From Flavobacteriales bacterium (GTDB lineage: Bacteria > Bacteroidota > Bacteroidia > UBA10329), in NCBI GenBank assembly GCA_016124845.1, contig WGMW01000054.1:1-64000 (forward strand): a stretch of DNA of 64,000 bases, in the 5' to 3' direction. The notes under the pieces were generated by a model. The model did no database searches, was not told the DNA's origin, and worked only from the letters and a program-made list of their open reading frames with translations. Each line of letters starts with the position of its first letter. Position 1 is the stretch's first letter. The position numbers and the translations under genes are program-made. This document shows positions 17,241-25,381 of the stretch, piece after piece.

Positions 17241-17274
17241 TTGAAAACATCGGATTGGCCTTTTCCTACCTTTG
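17241..17274 (+). promoter_or_regulatory. Putative promoter of the E1 dehydrogenase gene
   Basis: TTG at 17241-17243 and TACCTTTG at 17267-17274, 23 bp apart (upper end of the accepted spacing), 18 bp before the start codon at 17292. Confidence 0.4.
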
Positions 17275-17291
17275 GGCGCATTCTCAACGCC

Positions 17292-19268
17292 ATGAAATTC
17301 AAAAGGGAAGATCTTTCAGACGAGCAACTGCTGGAACTCTATCATCAGCTGCTGAAACCACGATTGATAGAGGAGAAGATGCTGGTGCTTCTGCGTCAAG
17401 GAAGGATCAGCAAGTGGTTTTCAGGAATCGGTCAGGAAGCCATTTCGGTGGGTGTGGCTGCGGCTTTGGCGGAGGATGAGTTCGTTCTGCCCATGCATCG
17501 CAATTTGGGCGTTTTCACTTCGCGCAAACTTCCCTTAAATAGGCTCTTTGCGCAGTTTCAAGGAAAAGAAAGCGGTTTCAGCAAAGGGCGGGAGCGCAGT
17601 TTCCACTTCGGAACGAAGGAGCATCATATCGTTGGGATGATCTCGCACTTGGGGCCGCAGATGGGCATTGCCGATGGCATTGCGCTGGCGCAGAAACTGG
17701 ATGCCACCAAGAAGGTAACCGCTGTGTTTTCAGGCGATGGCGGTGCCAGCGAAGGCGATTTCCACGAGAGCATCAACGTGGCAGCCGTGTGGGACCTTCC
17801 TGTCATCTTTATTATCGAGAACAACGGTTACGGACTGAGCACGCCAAGCAATGAGCAGTTCCGTTGCAAGCAGTTCATTGACAAGGCCATCGGTTACGGC
17901 ATCGAAGGCGTGCAGGTGGATGGCAACAATATTTTGGAAGTTTATTCTGCGGTATCGCATATCAAACAGAAGATGCAGCAGGATTCCAAGCCTGTGATCT
18001 TGGAATGTCTCACATTCCGTATGCGCGGACATGAGGAAGCCTCAGGAACCAAGTATGTGCCGAACGAACTGATGGAGGAATGGGCCAATAAGGATCCCGT
18101 GAACAACTTTGAGGCATTTCTGAAAGCAGAAGGAATTCTGACGGAAGAGATTGACAATCGGCTGCGCGAAGAGATCAAAGCAGAGATCACCGAAGGTTTG
18201 GAGAAAGCCTTTGCGGAGGGTGAGATCGAATCATCGCCTGAAAAGGAACTGAGTGATATTTATGCGACACATGTTCATCAACCTGCCGATCCGAATGGTG
18301 CTAAAACCGAAATGCGATTGATCGATGCCATTTCGGATGGCATGCGCGAGGCGATGAGGCAATTCCCAGAGCTGATATTGATGGGACAGGACATTGCCGA
18401 GTATGGTGGCGTTTTCAAGATCACCGAAGGTTTTGTGGATGCTTTTGGGAAGGAGCGCGTTCGCAACACACCGCTGTGCGAATCGGCCATTATCGGAACG
18501 GGGCTCGGCCTTTCCATCTCTGGCAAGAAGGCGATGGTGGAGATGCAGTTCGCAGATTTTGTGACCTGCGGTTTCAATCAGATCGTGAACAACTTGGCCA
18601 AATCGCATTACCGCTGGGGACAGAACGCAGACGTGGTGGTACGCATGCCAACAGGTGCAGGAGTAGGAGCGGGGCCGTTCCATTCGCAGAGCAACGAGGC
18701 ATGGTTCACACACACACCAGGACTGAAAGTGGTCTATCCTGCGTTTCCGTCCGATGCCAAAGGATTGCTCATCTCTTCCTTCGAAGACCCGAACCCTGTG
18801 ATCTTCTTCGAACAGAAAGCGCTTTATAGAAGCATCAAGGAGGAAGTTCCTGAAGGGTATTATAATGTAGAGATCGGCAAGGCCAAGCTGGTGCGCCAAG
18901 GTTCGGATGTTTCCATCATCACCTACGGAATTGGCGTGCATTGGGCCATGGAATTCCTCGATGCCAACACGGATGTTTCTGCCGATCTGCTCGATCTGCG
19001 CACCTTGCTGCCGTTCGATAAGGAAGCTGTGCTGGCAACCGCAAAGAAGACGGGACGCGTCATCATCCTGCATGAAGACACGCTGATCGGTGGTTTTGCC
19101 TCCGAGCTTTCCGCATTCATTACCGAGAACGCATTCGAGTTTTTGGATGCGCCTGTTATCCGTTCGGCAAGTTTGGATACGCCTGTGCCCTTTGCCAGCA
19201 AATTGGAATGGCAGTTTCTGCCGAAAGACCGTTTCGCGAAGCAGGTGAAAGGTCTATTGGACTATTGA
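17292..19268 (+). CDS. Fused 2-oxoacid dehydrogenase E1, alpha plus beta
   Basis: 658 residues from ATG 17292. Residues 1-~325 are the E1 alpha half, with MHRNLGVF, the thiamine diphosphate motif GDGGASEGDFHES and NNGYGLSTP. Residues ~340-658 are the E1 beta half, with GQDIAEYGGVF, TPLCESAIIGTGLG and FHSQSNEAWFTHTPGLKVV. Such fusions occur in Bacteroidota branched-chain 2-oxoacid or pyruvate dehydrogenase-like complexes. It decarboxylates a 2-oxoacid and passes the acyl group to lipoyl-E2. No E2 or E3 gene is nearby, so partners are encoded elsewhere. The longer frame from 17184 lacks support. Confidence 0.9.
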   Translation: MKFKREDLSDEQLLELYHQLLKPRLIEEKMLVLLRQGRISKWFSGIGQEAISVGVAAALAEDEFVLPMHRNLGVFTSRKLPLNRLFAQFQGKESGFSKGRERSFHFGTKEHHIVGMISHLGPQMGIADGIALAQKLDATKKVTAVFSGDGGASEGDFHESINVAAVWDLPVIFIIENNGYGLSTPSNEQFRCKQFIDKAIGYGIEGVQVDGNNILEVYSAVSHIKQKMQQDSKPVILECLTFRMRGHEEASGTKYVPNELMEEWANKDPVNNFEAFLKAEGILTEEIDNRLREEIKAEITEGLEKAFAEGEIESSPEKELSDIYATHVHQPADPNGAKTEMRLIDAISDGMREAMRQFPELILMGQDIAEYGGVFKITEGFVDAFGKERVRNTPLCESAIIGTGLGLSISGKKAMVEMQFADFVTCGFNQIVNNLAKSHYRWGQNADVVVRMPTGAGVGAGPFHSQSNEAWFTHTPGLKVVYPAFPSDAKGLLISSFEDPNPVIFFEQKALYRSIKEEVPEGYYNVEIGKAKLVRQGSDVSIITYGIGVHWAMEFLDANTDVSADLLDLRTLLPFDKEAVLATAKKTGRVIILHEDTLIGGFASELSAFITENAFEFLDAPVIRSASLDTPVPFASKLEWQFLPKDRFAKQVKGLLDY

Positions 19269-19317
19269 TATGCAACGGTCTTTTCCTGAATAGTTTGTTG
19301 ATTCAATAGCTTCAAGG

Positions 19318-19473
19318 TCATTTCTCCAACCAAACAACCAATTCGTTTCCAGTAGGGTCTGCAAAATGGAACTATTTGCCATATTCGGTGAATTGACATC
19401 CGAAGCAAGTAGATCAGAAGATTTTTATCTCCTCCAAGTTCTTTTCGTAGAGTTCGATGTGGGTGGAGGTCAT
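19318..19473 (-). pseudogene. Degraded VOC (glyoxalase-like) gene
   Basis: Both ends of the VOC protein at 21026-21367 can be read here in pieces. The start MTSTHIELYEKNLEEIKIF ends at a stop. In another frame CFGCQFTEYGK follows, then HFADPTGNELVVWLEK and a stop. The middle of the gene (about 55 codons) is missing. It is therefore a frameshifted, internally deleted copy. The remainder of the 225-bp gap 19269-19493 holds nothing else. Confidence 0.8.
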
Positions 19474-19493
19474 AAAGTTGATCAATTACTACA

Positions 19494-20987
19494 CTAAAAA
19501 GAAACGTTGATCACGTATTCGCCCGATACTTCCACCTGCGCCAAATAACCTCCTGTTACGGTTTCCAGTTCCTTCAGTTCGGCATTTTGTCCTGAAATGG
19601 TCGGAGTGCCGAACCGGTTCGGGATCCACACTTCGGTGGTTCCAGTGGTGGTGGCCTCTGCTTCCAGTGTCATGGTGCCATCATCGGGGTTGCAGACAAG
19701 CGATGTTGGAATGCCGTGAATGGCATTGGGCCGTGTTCTTCCCAGCACATGCAGGTACAGTTCGTTCACCGTTCCTGTAAAGTTGGCGGAGCCATCCAGC
19801 TCGATCAGCATCATTCCCGGTCCGGGACCGGCAGTTCCACCCCATTCCAAACTATGCGGGTCACCGACCGATTGCGACCATTGCCACCATGTGGAAGAGC
19901 CGAAGTATTCATCTTCGATGGCCGCGAACCGCTTCACCTTGCTGATGTCTGCGTTCGGGTCACCGAAGTAGCCCCATTCGCCAATAAATGCCAAAGCTTC
20001 AAAATTTCCCACAATAGTGTTTATGAGCTCATAACCCTGTTCAATTGTCTCGGAGAAGGAGCCGAACGACTCGAAGTAATGATGCGGAGCCAATACCAGA
20101 TTGGCTTCGGTTATCAATGACGGTTCCGGAATGGCGAATAGTGTCGGTTGACCCTGAAACATGATTCCATTCTCGACAAAAATGATATGCTGATCTCCTG
20201 AACCTTCTGCCTGACGTATGGCAGAAATGAGCTGCAAATAGTAATCGGTGAATTTTGTCCGTTCATTCTCAACGGGTTCCTTGTAGCCGAGGCTCGGTTC
20301 GTTTATCAGGTCATAACCGACCACATTCTCGTACTGTGCCGTGGCCTGGATCACCTGCTGCCAACTGGCAATGCAGGCATCGGCAATGCCATCGGTATTG
20401 TCCCAAAAGTTCTGAAACGCATGGATGACGGCAGGTGAGTTCTCCCGCGTACCGTCCACAGTACAGGTCGATTGTCCGTCTGTTATCGTGGCCCACTCAG
20501 GGGCTCCGTCCCAACCCTTGTTCGGGTATTCACATACAGAGTCAGGTGGAGTTGCAATGTACTTTCCCCATGCGTCCTGATGCATGTCGAGGATGACGTA
20601 GATGTCGTACTTGGCGGCCTCCTGGATCACCTGCTGTAGCTGCTGTATGTAGGCTTGGTCGTATTCTCCCCGATCGGGTTCCACAGCACTCCAACTGAAC
20701 AACAGTCGGATGCAATTGAGGCCATATTGCGCCATGATGGCGAGATCCTGCGGGTCGTAGGCTTTGGTGGGCGGGACATTCGGGTCTCCTTGCCAGTAAT
20801 CGCCCAAGGCATTGTAATTCGCACCACGGAGGATGACGTATCGGTCGTTGACATCATAGATGCCAGGGTTTTCGCCCCGCATGGCATGAAGCAGTTTCGA
20901 ATCGGGCGGGGTTTCGGTGTTCTTCTTGCAGCCCGAAACATATACAATGGCGGACAGCAGGAGGGCAAGACGGATGTTCATTCGCAT
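19494..20987 (-). CDS. GH5-family glycoside hydrolase lipoprotein (endoglycoceramidase-like)
   Basis: 497 residues; ATG 20987, with a second ATG at 20981. Lipobox YVSGC. The TIM-barrel shows ILRGANYNALG near the start, NCIRLLFSWSAVEPDRG, LDMHQDAWGKY, YDLINEPSLG with the acid/base glutamate and FIGEWGYFG with the nucleophile glutamate. LDMHQD is typical of endoglycoceramidase-like GH5 members. A C-terminal beta domain (residues ~415-497) resembles that group too. A surface role in cleaving glycolipids or glycans is likely; the substrate is unproven. There is no T9SS domain; anchoring would be by lipid. Confidence 0.85.
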   Translation of the reverse strand: MRMNIRLALLLSAIVYVSGCKKNTETPPDSKLLHAMRGENPGIYDVNDRYVILRGANYNALGDYWQGDPNVPPTKAYDPQDLAIMAQYGLNCIRLLFSWSAVEPDRGEYDQAYIQQLQQVIQEAAKYDIYVILDMHQDAWGKYIATPPDSVCEYPNKGWDGAPEWATITDGQSTCTVDGTRENSPAVIHAFQNFWDNTDGIADACIASWQQVIQATAQYENVVGYDLINEPSLGYKEPVENERTKFTDYYLQLISAIRQAEGSGDQHIIFVENGIMFQGQPTLFAIPEPSLITEANLVLAPHHYFESFGSFSETIEQGYELINTIVGNFEALAFIGEWGYFGDPNADISKVKRFAAIEDEYFGSSTWWQWSQSVGDPHSLEWGGTAGPGPGMMLIELDGSANFTGTVNELYLHVLGRTRPNAIHGIPTSLVCNPDDGTMTLEAEATTTGTTEVWIPNRFGTPTISGQNAELKELETVTGGYLAQVEVSGEYVINVSF

Positions 20988-21025
20988 GATTTTCTGTTAG
21001 AGGAAGAACCAAAGCTAACGGTAAG

Positions 21026-21367
21026 TTATTTATCCGACCAAACGGCCAACTCATTGCCAGCAGGGTCTGCGAAGTGGAACCGTTTGCCACCTGGGAAGGA
21101 ATAAATATCCTGAATGATGGTACCGCCAGCTTGTAGGATGGTGTCTTTGATGTACTCCAAATTCTCATGGTAGAGCACCACCAGCGCACCGTTTACAATG
21201 GGTTTGTCCGTTTTCTCAAAACCACCTTCCAGACCACTGTTGGAAAATGCTACATAATCAGGGCCATAATCGGTGAACTTCCACCCGAAGCACGTGGAGT
21301 AGAACGCCTTTACCGCTTCCAGATCCTTGGCGTAGAGTTCGATGTAGTTGATGTGGTTGGAGGTCAT
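21026..21367 (-). CDS. VOC (glyoxalase/bleomycin-resistance) family protein
   Basis: 113 residues: MTSNHINYIELYAKDLEAVK at the start, FYSTCFGWKFTDYG, GGFEKTDKP, LVVLYHENLE and RFHFADPAGNELAVW. This is a single VOC module as in small metal-dependent or binding proteins of unknown ligand. Two damaged copies flank it, at 19318-19473 and 22148-22231; the latter is identical over the first ~65 bp apart from one base. Confidence 0.88.
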   Translation of the reverse strand: MTSNHINYIELYAKDLEAVKAFYSTCFGWKFTDYGPDYVAFSNSGLEGGFEKTDKPIVNGALVVLYHENLEYIKDTILQAGGTIIQDIYSFPGGKRFHFADPAGNELAVWSDK

Positions 21368-21501
21368 AGATCCATAATTGGTCAGTAAAGAAAGAAAAAC
21401 CGTTTAACGGAAAGGTTATGGGGTTTCTTTGTCTGCTTCACACCTATAGCCGTTAAATTCTTCTGCTTAGCTGAGCATTTAGACGGTCCAAAACGTGCTG
21501 T

Positions 21502-21711
21502 TAACGTATGGTAACGTATGGATAAAGTACTTATACGTTCAGCTAACTCTCCTAATTGAACTGAAAACTCTACGGAATGAATTGCTAACTCTATGTAATG
21601 TGCTGCTAACTCTATAAAGTATGCTTTTAACTTCCATAGGTGTTCAACTGACTCTTCTAAATGAACTGCTAACTCTACCAATTGTACGGATAACGAGGCA
21701 TGCGTATTGAA
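21502..21711. repeat. 21-bp tandem repeat, about ten units
   Basis: The element TAACTCT (with variants TAACGTA, TAAAGTA, TAACTTC, TGACTCT) starts at 21502, 21523, 21544, 21565, 21586, 21607, 21628, 21649, 21670 and 21691, exactly 21 bp apart. On the minus strand the array reads as heptads (VELAVHL, EESVEHL, IELAAHY, IELAIHS, VEFSVQL, GELAERI) in a frame that runs 21382-21760 or further, antisense to the next gene. Whether that frame is translated is unclear. Confidence 0.9.
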
Positions 21712-21757
21712 GAAGGGAATTCTTACCTTTGATAAGGTTTCAAAAAACACCTTCGTC

Positions 21758-22060
21758 ATGGGAAGACCAGTAAAACGATTACCGCCACCTGTTGTAAAGC
21801 ATTCGGGTAAAATGGATAGGGAAGCATTGGACGCCAAGGGCGGCCTGCTCGAATCGAAGCGCGGCCATTGGGTACGCAACGAGTTGAAGCGCCTGGAAGT
21901 AGGCGAACTCTACTTTGTGCACCGCAACGAATGGAATTGGAAAGGGAAGGCCAACGGCCCCGCCCGCATTGTGAGCGACCTGAACAAGAACACCAAACTC
22001 AAATTCAAGACCTGGCTGGTGGCCGATGGCACCGGGTGGGCCATTGAGAGGTTGGAGTGA
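21758..22060 (+). CDS. Small basic protein of unknown function
   Basis: 100 residues from ATG 21758. Lys/Arg-rich N-terminus (MGRPVKRLPPPVVKHSGK), then WVRNELKRLEVGELYFVHRN and a C-terminal WLVADGTGWAIERLE that looks like a small beta domain. No family recognised. A TACCTTTG -7-like element at 21724-21731 fits this start and argues against the longer frame from 21707. It follows directly on the 21-bp repeat. Confidence 0.65.
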   Translation: MGRPVKRLPPPVVKHSGKMDREALDAKGGLLESKRGHWVRNELKRLEVGELYFVHRNEWNWKGKANGPARIVSDLNKNTKLKFKTWLVADGTGWAIERLE

Positions 22061-22090
22061 TCGATGTTCAGCGATACGCCCGCCAAGCCC

Positions 22091-22157
22091 GTCACCCTGA
22101 ACTTGTTTCAGGGTCTGATCTGATTTTCTGTAGATGCTGAAACGAGTTCAGCATGAC
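22091..22157. repeat. GTCACCCTGAAC / GTTCAGCATGAC interspersed repeat
   Basis: GTCACCCTGAACTTGTTTCA and AGATGCTGAAACGAGTTCAG with GCATGAC form a composite of two stem-loops. The same element lies in reverse orientation at 41736-41793. Confidence 0.8.
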
Positions 22158-22231
22158 GCGCATCTGAACGCCTTTACCGCTTCCGGATCCTTGGCGTAGA
22201 GTTCGATGTAGTTGATGTGGTTGGAGGTCAT
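22148..22231 (-). pseudogene. 5' fragment of a duplicated VOC gene
   Basis: Reads MTSNHINYIELYAKDPEAVK AF, then leaves the VOC sequence at the border of the GTTCAGCATGAC repeat and stops (RCASC, stop). The first ~65 bp differ from the intact gene at 21367 by one base, so the duplication is recent. Confidence 0.85.
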
Positions 22232-22241
22232 TTCTCAGTTT

Positions 22242-22727
22242 TTATTCAGAAGCCTTCTTTGCGCAATACTGTCCCAATTTCGATTCTAATCCATAGGCGA
22301 TTGCATAATATGACCAGTGTTCCTTTTTCCGCCAAGTAATTAGTTCAAGGTAAGATAACTCCCGTTCATCAAGGTTTTTGTCTAATTCGAAATGCTTTCC
22401 AAAAGCAAGATTTCCCCTTAATTCAAACGGAATGTCATCGGGTTCCACGCCCAAGTATGTTAGCATCATAATGCTCTGAAGCACTTCCAACGATTGTTGA
22501 TACTCGAGATTATTATGAATCTTGGTTTCCTTCGTACAAAAGTTGATACAGTCGAAGAGGAAGTAAAAACTTCTCTGCAAATCTTCAATCGTGCAATTAA
22601 GGGATTGGAGAGATTTGTAATAGCGTTTATCGGATTGATTATTCGAATGGAGTTCCGCAATAATGGACATGGCTTTTCCAATTGAAGTGGAATCGCACAA
22701 CTCGAATTTATTACTGGTACTACTCAT
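22242..22727 (-). CDS. Hypothetical protein
   Basis: 161 residues starting MSSTSNKFELCDSTSIGK, mostly predicted helix. No recognisable domain, signal or membrane span. It has lower GC than its neighbours (many AAT, TTA and ATT codons), which may point to recent acquisition in this rearranged stretch. Confidence 0.6.
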   Translation of the reverse strand: MSSTSNKFELCDSTSIGKAMSIIAELHSNNQSDKRYYKSLQSLNCTIEDLQRSFYFLFDCINFCTKETKIHNNLEYQQSLEVLQSIMMLTYLGVEPDDIPFELRGNLAFGKHFELDKNLDERELSYLELITWRKKEHWSYYAIAYGLESKLGQYCAKKASE

Positions 22728-22769
22728 ATAGAATTGCTGTGTTTGAATGCAATTGAATATTCGTTGGTT

Positions 22770-22850
22770 AAATCTTCCCCGCCACGATTGTCAAAATCTC
22801 CTGCTCCATTTCAATGGCCTCGTCTTCGTGGCGTTTGGCGCGGGTAAGAT
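22770..22850 (-). pseudogene. Fragment copying the 3' end of ftcD
   Basis: About 80 bp align with 23607-23687, the last coding part of ftcD (shared blocks CTGCTCCATTTCAAT, GCGTTTGGCGCG), with scattered, often third-position differences. The similarity stops where the REP sequence AAACCATTGAAATGGTT begins at 22857. The RAYT gene and its palindromes therefore lie between a broken and an intact ftcD end. Confidence 0.8.
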
Positions 22851-22891
22851 ACCGACAAACCATTGAAATGGTTCGTTTTCGGGCGCATCCG

Positions 22892-22921
22892 CATAGCCCA
22901 CGGTTTAAACCGTGGGCTATG
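22892..22921. repeat. REP palindrome
   Basis: CATAGCCCACGG TTTAAA CCGTGGGCTATG, perfect palindrome, on the gene-end side of the RAYT. Confidence 0.9.
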
Positions 22922-22991
22922 GGTGGGCATCGTTCACGGAAATGGTTTCAACCTTCAATTCATGTCATGGAATTGGGGTTCGGTCGTTATT

Positions 22992-23013
22992 GCCCACGAT
23001 TAATATCGTGGGC
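22992..23013. repeat. REP palindrome
   Basis: GCCCACGAT TAAT ATCGTGGGC, immediately after the RAYT stop. The RAYT stop codon itself lies in the adjoining GGTTTCAACCATT motif. Confidence 0.85.
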
Positions 23014-23022
23014 TGGCGGGTT

Positions 23023-23457
23023 TCAACCATTTTTGTTCAGACCATACAGATCTAAAAACGCATTGTATTCCTCTTGGAATGTCTTTTTGGCGTGATGCTG
23101 CTTTTGGTTTCGAATGTATCTGAACGTCTTATCAACAACCGATTCGCTCACCGAAAAACACGCATATCCGGTTTGCCACGAAAACCGCTCTTCAATAAAA
23201 TTACTCTGATTGATGAAATGCGATGTACTGCCTTTAATCTGCTTGATGACCTCTGCAACCGATTTTTTCGGGTTCAGCAGAAACAGACAATGAACATGGT
23301 CTGGCATGCCGTTTATGATGCGAACAGGGCACCCTGATTCCTCGAACTGTTTGCGCATGAAATTAAAAACGGCCTTTTCTATTCTGGACGTAACGAACGG
23401 TTGGCGGTCTTTGGTTGCCCAAATGGCATGTATCCATATTTGATTGTACGAATGCAT
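23023..23457 (-). CDS. REP-associated tyrosine transposase (RAYT, Y1/IS200-like)
   Basis: 144 residues, usual for the family. The HUH metal motif is in MPDHVHCLFLL (H-V-H). The catalytic tyrosine is in the motif FRYIRNQKQHH, followed by KKTFQEEYNAFL. GYACFSVSESVV is the linker typical of TnpA_REP. RAYTs cut and join single-stranded REP hairpins and are thought to spread them. Two REP palindromes lie on each side, and at least one more copy is 22 kb away. The protein looks intact. Confidence 0.93.
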   Translation of the reverse strand: MHSYNQIWIHAIWATKDRQPFVTSRIEKAVFNFMRKQFEESGCPVRIINGMPDHVHCLFLLNPKKSVAEVIKQIKGSTSHFINQSNFIEERFSWQTGYACFSVSESVVDKTFRYIRNQKQHHAKKTFQEEYNAFLDLYGLNKNG

Positions 23458-23510
23458 ACGCTGAATTTAGAAAAACCATTGAAATGGTTGGTGTCTCTGG
23501 GGCATTCTCA

Positions 23511-23536
23511 TAGCCCACGAATTAATTCGTGGGCTA
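23511..23536. repeat. REP palindrome
   Basis: TAGCCCACGAATT AATTCGTGGGCTA, upstream of the RAYT gene, preceded by AAACCATTGAAATGGTT at 23473-23489, the same flank as at 22857. Confidence 0.9.
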
Positions 23537-23577
23537 TCGGTCATTGAATATCCATCGATTTCATTGCCTACGATTCT

Positions 23578-23605
23578 ATTGCCCACGGTTTAAACCGTGG
23601 GCAAT
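23578..23605. repeat. REP palindrome overlapping the end of ftcD
   Basis: ATTGCCCACGGTTT AAACCGTGGGCAAT. The ftcD stop codon (TAA at 23590-23592) and its last codons (LPTV) are inside the palindrome. Confidence 0.9.
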
Positions 23606-25299
23606 TTGATTTTCCCCTCCACAATCTTCAAGATTTCCTGCTCCATTTCAATCGCCTCGTCTTCATGGCGTTTGGCGCGTGCAAGAATGTCGGTCACAAA
23701 TTCCTTGTCTTTGAGGCCAGCGGCATTGATCTTCACATTGAGGTGCGCGCCCATCACGGCAGTTCGAGCGCAGAGCGCACCAACACCTGCATCGGTCACG
23801 GAGTTCGGGTTGCCCGTTTCGGCCATGGCCTTGATCAACCCGAACGAACTGTGCGAAACCTCCATCACACGGAAAGGCACTTGAATGGCATATTTGGTGG
23901 CCGTCTGAATGGCCTCCGAACGCGCAATCTTCTCGGCATCGGTTCCTTTCGGTAGCCCGAAAGCCGCCATAATGGCGTTGAACGAAGCCGTGTCCTCATC
24001 CACCAAGTGCAACAGCTCGTCTTTGATGGACTGACCTTTTTCGGCCCACACGGAAAACTCCTCCCAACGGTCGTCCCAACCGCGTTTGTGGCTGCTGAGG
24101 TTGGCAACCATCGTGGCCAGCGAAGCACCCAACGCACCCACATAAGCCGAAATGGAACCGCCACCGGGCGCAGGACTTTCGCTCGCGGTCTCATCCGCAA
24201 ACGCAGTCAGGCTCATGTCTACCAATTTCTTGCTGGTGTCTTCCTGCCGCATCTTGTATTCAATAATGCGCTCTTTCGGGTCGAAAGGAGCGAGGTCATC
24301 CAATCCCAATGACTTCACCGCAATTTTCACCAATTCACTTTCCGAAACACCCACCGAACGCTGCTGCTTGCGCAGGAAATACTTGCCTGCTGCGGTCATA
24401 GCCTTCAGCGGCACCAACCCGACCAACTCCGAACCCGTTACGCGGATGCCACGCTCGTTGGCCTTCTCGCAAGCGGTGTCAAACGCCTCGTGCATCGAAG
24501 TGATGCTGATGTTGGTGAGGTTGAGCGAAACCTGCGCAATGCCGTATTCCTCAATGTACCAACCGATGCCTTTCACGGCTTTCAGCGCACCTGGTTCGCG
24601 CTTCGGTTCGCCTTTCTCGTCCAGCACGATTTCGCCCGTGATCGGGTCGCCCTCGCGCAGCACACGACCATTTTCCCGTAGGTCGAATGCCATGGAATTG
24701 GCCCTGCGCACGGAAGTTGTATTGAGATTGATATTGTAAGCCACAAGGAAATCACGCGCGGAAATGGCGGTAACGCCCGAATACTTCACGCGGTCGTTGT
24801 ATTCATCTGGTCCGAAGTCGGGTTTCCACGCAGGGTCGGCCAGTTTCTTTATCAGCCCTTCGTACTCACCAGCGCGACAAGCAGCCAAGTTTCTGCGTTT
24901 CGGTTCTGAGGCTGCGTTCTCGTAGTAATACCCTGAAATGAGCAATTCCTTTCCAACACGCGCACCCAGTTTATGGGCGTATTTCGCCACTTCGTCCATC
25001 TCAATATTCGCAATTGGAATCAGTGGACACACATCTGTAGCGCCAAAACGCGGGTGCTCGCCTGTGTGCTTGCTCATGTCAATGAGCTCTGCCGCTTTCT
25101 TGATGAGCAGAAAGGCTGCTTCGATCACAGGTTCAGGTTCGCCCACAAACGTGATCACCGTTCGGTTGGTGGCCGCACCAGGGTCGACATTCAGAAGTTT
25201 GACGCCTTCCACGGTTTCCACCACGCTGGCAATGGCATTTATCTTGGCTTTGTCGCGTCCTTCAGAGATGTTCGGAACGCATTCTATGAGTTGTTTCAT
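23590..25299 (-). CDS. ftcD: Bifunctional glutamate formimidoyltransferase / formimidoyl-THF cyclodeaminase
   Basis: 569 residues. Residues 1-~325 are the formiminotransferase part (MKQLIECVPNISEGRD, KHTGEHPRFGATDVCPLIP, GLVPLKAM). Residues ~360-569 are the cyclodeaminase part (TAFADETASESPAPGGGSIS, ALGASLATMVANLS). It moves the formimino group from formiminoglutamate to tetrahydrofolate and deaminates it, the last step of histidine degradation. hutI lies directly upstream. The C-terminus is shaped by a REP palindrome, and a broken copy of the 3' end lies beyond the RAYT. Confidence 0.95.
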   Translation of the reverse strand: MKQLIECVPNISEGRDKAKINAIASVVETVEGVKLLNVDPGAATNRTVITFVGEPEPVIEAAFLLIKKAAELIDMSKHTGEHPRFGATDVCPLIPIANIEMDEVAKYAHKLGARVGKELLISGYYYENAASEPKRRNLAACRAGEYEGLIKKLADPAWKPDFGPDEYNDRVKYSGVTAISARDFLVAYNINLNTTSVRRANSMAFDLRENGRVLREGDPITGEIVLDEKGEPKREPGALKAVKGIGWYIEEYGIAQVSLNLTNISITSMHEAFDTACEKANERGIRVTGSELVGLVPLKAMTAAGKYFLRKQQRSVGVSESELVKIAVKSLGLDDLAPFDPKERIIEYKMRQEDTSKKLVDMSLTAFADETASESPAPGGGSISAYVGALGASLATMVANLSSHKRGWDDRWEEFSVWAEKGQSIKDELLHLVDEDTASFNAIMAAFGLPKGTDAEKIARSEAIQTATKYAIQVPFRVMEVSHSSFGLIKAMAETGNPNSVTDAGVGALCARTAVMGAHLNVKINAAGLKDKEFVTDILARAKRHEDEAIEMEQEILKIVEGKIKLPTV

Positions 25300-25308
25300 T
25301 TTCTTAAT

Positions 25309-25381
25309 GTAGGGGCGTATGGCAATACGCCCAGTTTATAATACGGATTGGTCATGCGGGCGTATTGCCATACGCCCCTAC
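25309..25381. repeat. GTAGGGGCGTATGGC inverted repeat between ftcD and hutI
   Basis: Perfect arms of 24 bp: 25309-25332 (GTAGGGGCGTATGGCAATAC and GCCC) and 25358-25381, its reverse complement. The right arm encodes the last nine residues of HutI; the left arm ends 10 bp before the ftcD start codon, so it may also affect ftcD expression through an mRNA hairpin. Confidence 0.9.

Noticed and set aside
21382-21879. Minus-strand 165-codon frame over the 21-bp array as a firm gene
   Set aside because: Its first third is antisense to the small basic protein gene, and the heptads follow from the repeat period. Recorded as a repeat with possible coding only.
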